Shown piece by piece: positions 5,681 through 7,335 of a stretch of 7,335 nt of DNA. A program made the position numbers and the translations under genes. The stretch comes from Desulfohalobiaceae bacterium (GTDB lineage: Bacteria > Desulfobacterota > Desulfovibrionia > Desulfovibrionales > Desulfothermaceae): contig JAIPDU010000078.1 in assembly GCA_021737525.1 (NCBI GenBank), positions 1 to 7,335 on the forward strand, written 5' to 3'. The number at the start of each line of letters is the position of its first letter. The stretch's first letter is position 1. The notes beneath the pieces were generated by a model. The model was not told the DNA's origin and searched no databases. It worked only from the letters and a program-made list of their open reading frames with translations.

Positions 5681-7003
5681 TTAGCGTTGATGCCGGGTCC
5701 TGAAGTCCTGCAGATCGCCCTTGTTCACCGGCCAGCCACCGGGAACCTCGTCCTGATACCAGAAGATGTAGGGGTTGTGCCTGGGCTCTTCCACCTGCTG
5801 GGCCAGGGCCCTGAGCCCGGTCATCTCGAGCAGCTTCTGGAAGCCCTGCCGCTTCATGAGCTCGCCCAGGCGCTCGCGGTTCTTGCCTTCCTCCATCCAC
5901 CAGTCCCAGATATTCTCGATAACCTCCTTGAGGTCGTCAAAGGGCTCTTCCATGCTGATGAAAGGCACGAGCAGGGTGGACATCTGCGCCCCATCCAGGA
6001 TGGGGGCCTTGGCCCCGACCAGGACCGAAGCGCCCTTGTCCTTGCCTGGCCACAGAGCCCGGGGCATCACGTTGATGCAGTGCATGCACCGGGTGCATTC
6101 CTTGTTGTCGATCACGAGCTTTTTGTCTTCCATCCACATGCAGTTGGTGGGGCAGAGGTCGAGGACTTCCTTCTGGATGTCGAAGGGGCCCCAGTCCCGG
6201 CCGGCGTGCGCGCCGCCGTTGGGAGGAATCTCACCGCCGATGTAGGCCTGGACCGCTTTCTGGTCGATCTGGATCTCGTCTCTCCAGGTCCCCACCACGG
6301 AGAGGTCGGCGCGCGCGATGGCCGCCACGCAACCGTTGGGGCAGCCGTCGAACTTGAACTTGAACTTGTAGGGGAATGCCGGACGGTGCAGCTCGTCCTG
6401 GTACTCCTGGGTCAGCTGATAACAGGCCTCCTGGGTGTTGTAGCAGGACCACTCGCAGCGGGACTCGCCCAGGCAGCAGGCGGGGGTGCGCAGGTTGGAT
6501 CCGGATCCGCCCAGATCCTGGTCCAGCTCATGGGTCAAGGTGTAAAAGGTTTCTTCCAGCTGCTCCGTACGGGTGCCCAGGAAGATGATGTCACCCGTTG
6601 AGCCGTGCATGTTCAGGATGCCGCTGCCGCGGAAATCCCAGAGGTCGCAGATCTTGCGCAGGAAATCGGTGGTGTAGTACTTCCCGTTGGGCTGGTTGAC
6701 CCGCATGGTGTGGAAGTGGGCCACACCGGGGAACATCTCCGGCTGGTCGCAGTAGCGGCCGATGACGCCGCCGCCGTAGCCGAAGACACCGACGATGCCG
6801 CCGTGCTTCCAGTGCACTTCCTTTTCCTTGTAGGACAGCTCGAGAACGCCGAGCAGGTCGTCAACCACGTCCTCCGGGATCTGATAGTTGATATTGTCCG
6901 GATTTTGATGCCTGTAGTCCGACTGGCGCTTCAGATCGTCGACAAAACTCGGCCATGGCCCTGACTCGAGTTGGTCCACCATCGGGGTCTCACGTTTTGC
7001 CAT
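5681..7003 (-). CDS. dsrA: Dissimilatory sulfite reductase alpha subunit, DsrA
   Basis: DsrA is the larger subunit of the terminal enzyme of sulfate respiration in the cytoplasm. In known Desulfovibrio enzymes its own siroheme-type site is structural and often holds demetallated sirohydrochlorin, while catalysis occurs at the DsrB site. The 440-residue protein begins MAKRETPMVDQLESGPWPSF, as in Desulfovibrionales DsrA. Cluster cysteines are Cys177 (PACCLG), Cys183 (SRCEW), and Cys221 and Cys225 (CPNGC). The ferredoxin insert has Cys284 (LCPTNC) and Cys303, 306 and 309 in CTRCMHC. Conserved HWKHGGIVGVFGYGGGVIGRY begins at 64. The ATG at 7003 is preceded by AAGGAGG seven bases away, a strong site fitting an abundant enzyme. 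It is the first gene of the predicted dsrABDN operon. All expected residues are intact. Confidence 0.98.
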   Translation of the reverse strand: MAKRETPMVDQLESGPWPSFVDDLKRQSDYRHQNPDNINYQIPEDVVDDLLGVLELSYKEKEVHWKHGGIVGVFGYGGGVIGRYCDQPEMFPGVAHFHTMRVNQPNGKYYTTDFLRKICDLWDFRGSGILNMHGSTGDIIFLGTRTEQLEETFYTLTHELDQDLGGSGSNLRTPACCLGESRCEWSCYNTQEACYQLTQEYQDELHRPAFPYKFKFKFDGCPNGCVAAIARADLSVVGTWRDEIQIDQKAVQAYIGGEIPPNGGAHAGRDWGPFDIQKEVLDLCPTNCMWMEDKKLVIDNKECTRCMHCINVMPRALWPGKDKGASVLVGAKAPILDGAQMSTLLVPFISMEEPFDDLKEVIENIWDWWMEEGKNRERLGELMKRQGFQKLLEMTGLRALAQQVEEPRHNPYIFWYQDEVPGGWPVNKGDLQDFRTRHQR

Positions 7004-7198
7004 TTCGACGCCTCCTTACTAGAGTGTGTTAAACGGTGATAACGGCCGCACTAGCCCTTTTTTCCGCCGTGATTCTAGCGGGCGGAAGCCAGCGCACCCC
7101 TCTCCATCTCCCAGGCAACGTGCCTGTGGTTTTCCCTCAGTCCACTTGGAGCCCGATATGGAATACTTGTACAAAAAAACATAACCTCGCATGACGCG
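7004..7198 (-). promoter_or_regulatory. Long structured 5' leader of dsrA
   Basis: If transcription starts about seven bases past the predicted -10, the dsrA leader is close to 195 nt. It contains a perfect stem CAGGCA/TGCCTG (7112-7117 with 7121-7126, three-base loop) and a perfect seven-base stem TTCCGCC/GGCGGAA (7062-7068 with 7081-7087). A smaller GTTA/TAAC repeat lies at 7029-7032 and 7039-7042. CCGCTAG within the second hairpin could alternatively pair with CTAG-GT-GCGG-like sequence near 7046-7054. No T run follows any stem in the reading direction. I do not recognise a known riboswitch class. The strong AAGGAGG at 7011-7017 ends the leader. Confidence 0.45.
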
Positions 7199-7199
7199 A

Positions 7200-7217
7200 T
7201 TGTTAATTTACGAACAA
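7200..7217. promoter_or_regulatory. Imperfect 18-base dyad over the dsrA -10 region, Rex-like
   Basis: TTGTTAATTTACGAACAA has TTGTT and AACAA arms at the 18-base spacing typical of Rex operators (TTGTGAA-N4-TTCACAA and TTGTTAA-type variants). It covers the predicted -10 hexamer, where a bound repressor would block transcription. Rex senses the NADH/NAD+ ratio and is reported to control sulfate-reduction genes in Desulfovibrio. The inner bases are not symmetric, so the assignment is tentative. Confidence 0.4.
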
Positions 7218-7234
7218 GAGCCTCGATTTGTCAA
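7205..7234 (-). promoter_or_regulatory. Predicted sigma70-type promoter of the dsrABDN operon
   Basis: On the minus strand a perfect -35 TTGACA (7229-7234) is followed after 18 bases by TAAATT (7205-7210), which matches four of six -10 consensus positions. It lies about 11 bases after the stop codon of the upstream partial gene and about 200 bases before the dsrA ATG. The surrounding segment is AT-rich relative to the genes. No other promoter of similar quality was found upstream of dsrA. Confidence 0.6.
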
Positions 7235-7242
7235 GCGACAAA
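7227..7242. promoter_or_regulatory. Perfect inverted repeat over the dsrA -35 element
   Basis: TTTGTCAAGCGACAAA is a perfect six-base inverted repeat around AAGC. It overlaps the predicted -35 hexamer and begins four bases after the upstream stop codon. The TTTG...CAAA frame at 16 bases resembles CRP/FNR-family operators such as those of HcpR, though the inner bases differ from the TTTGACC-type HcpR motif as I remember it. It could bind a transcription factor or form a short RNA hairpin at the end of the upstream transcript. Confidence 0.5.
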
Positions 7243-7245
7243 CTG

Positions 7246-7335
7246 CTATTCGCGGTAGGGCTCCAATTGATCCAGCATATCCTGCGGCACCTCGTACCCG
7301 TTCTCGCGAGCTTGGTCACAATGCTGCAAGGCCGT
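7246..7335 (-). CDS. Probable C-terminal end of an upstream gene (partial)
   Basis: Reading leftward from the window edge, 29 codons stay open before TAG at 7246-7248. The peptide ends MLDQLEPYRE and contains ARENGYEVPQDM; it looks soluble and helical. About 21 of 29 third codon positions are G or C, like the neighbouring genes. It is too short to name. An open frame of this length can occur by chance, so the call rests on codon use, composition and the promoter starting just beyond it. Confidence 0.5.
   Translation of the reverse strand, partial: TALQHCDQARENGYEVPQDMLDQLEPYRE

Overview
The window (about 60% G+C by eye) comes from a sulfate-reducing bacterium. It is most likely a member of the Desulfobacterota of the Desulfovibrio/Desulfohalobium type. 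The evidence is a bacterial reductive-type dsrA-dsrB pair followed by dsrD, a gene restricted mainly to sulfite-reducing and sulfur-disproportionating organisms, and then a CbiA/CobB homologue, the arrangement remembered from Desulfovibrio. The lineage is inferred from protein resemblance by memory, not from a search.

Layout: on the plus strand, 47-1705 encodes a UbiB/ABC1 (AarF) atypical kinase with two C-terminal membrane helices. Nineteen bases later, 1725-2294 encodes a small HD-domain phosphohydrolase. The minus strand carries the main operon, read right to left: dsrA (7003-5681), dsrB (5656-4451), dsrD (4353-4111) and a cobyrinate a,c-diamide synthase homologue (4071-2641) that I call dsrN. 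The two transcription units converge on a gene-free gap at 2295-2640, which holds a large imperfect hairpin built from CTCTGTG/CACAGAG units (2411-2478). At the right edge, 7335-7246 is open to the window end and looks like the last 29 codons of another minus-strand gene.

Function: DsrA and DsrB form the alpha2beta2 dissimilatory sulfite reductase, with all siroheme/[4Fe-4S] and ferredoxin-type cysteines present. DsrD is the small activator of that enzyme. DsrN-type proteins amidate siroheme, so the operon joins the enzyme, its activator and probably its cofactor-tailoring enzyme. The electron-delivering partners (dsrC, dsrMKJOP) are not in this window.

Regulation: a good sigma70-like promoter (TTGACA, 18 bp, TAAATT) lies just after the upstream stop codon. 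Its two hexamers are each overlapped by a separate inverted repeat (7227-7242 and 7200-7217). The predicted leader is about 195 nt and contains further hairpins. A very stable GC hairpin sits between dsrB and dsrD, and a weaker one between dsrD and dsrN. These look like devices for setting the ratio of products within one transcript. I found no clearly undescribed protein system. The most interesting unexplained signals are the promoter dyads, the intercistronic hairpins and the convergent repeat.
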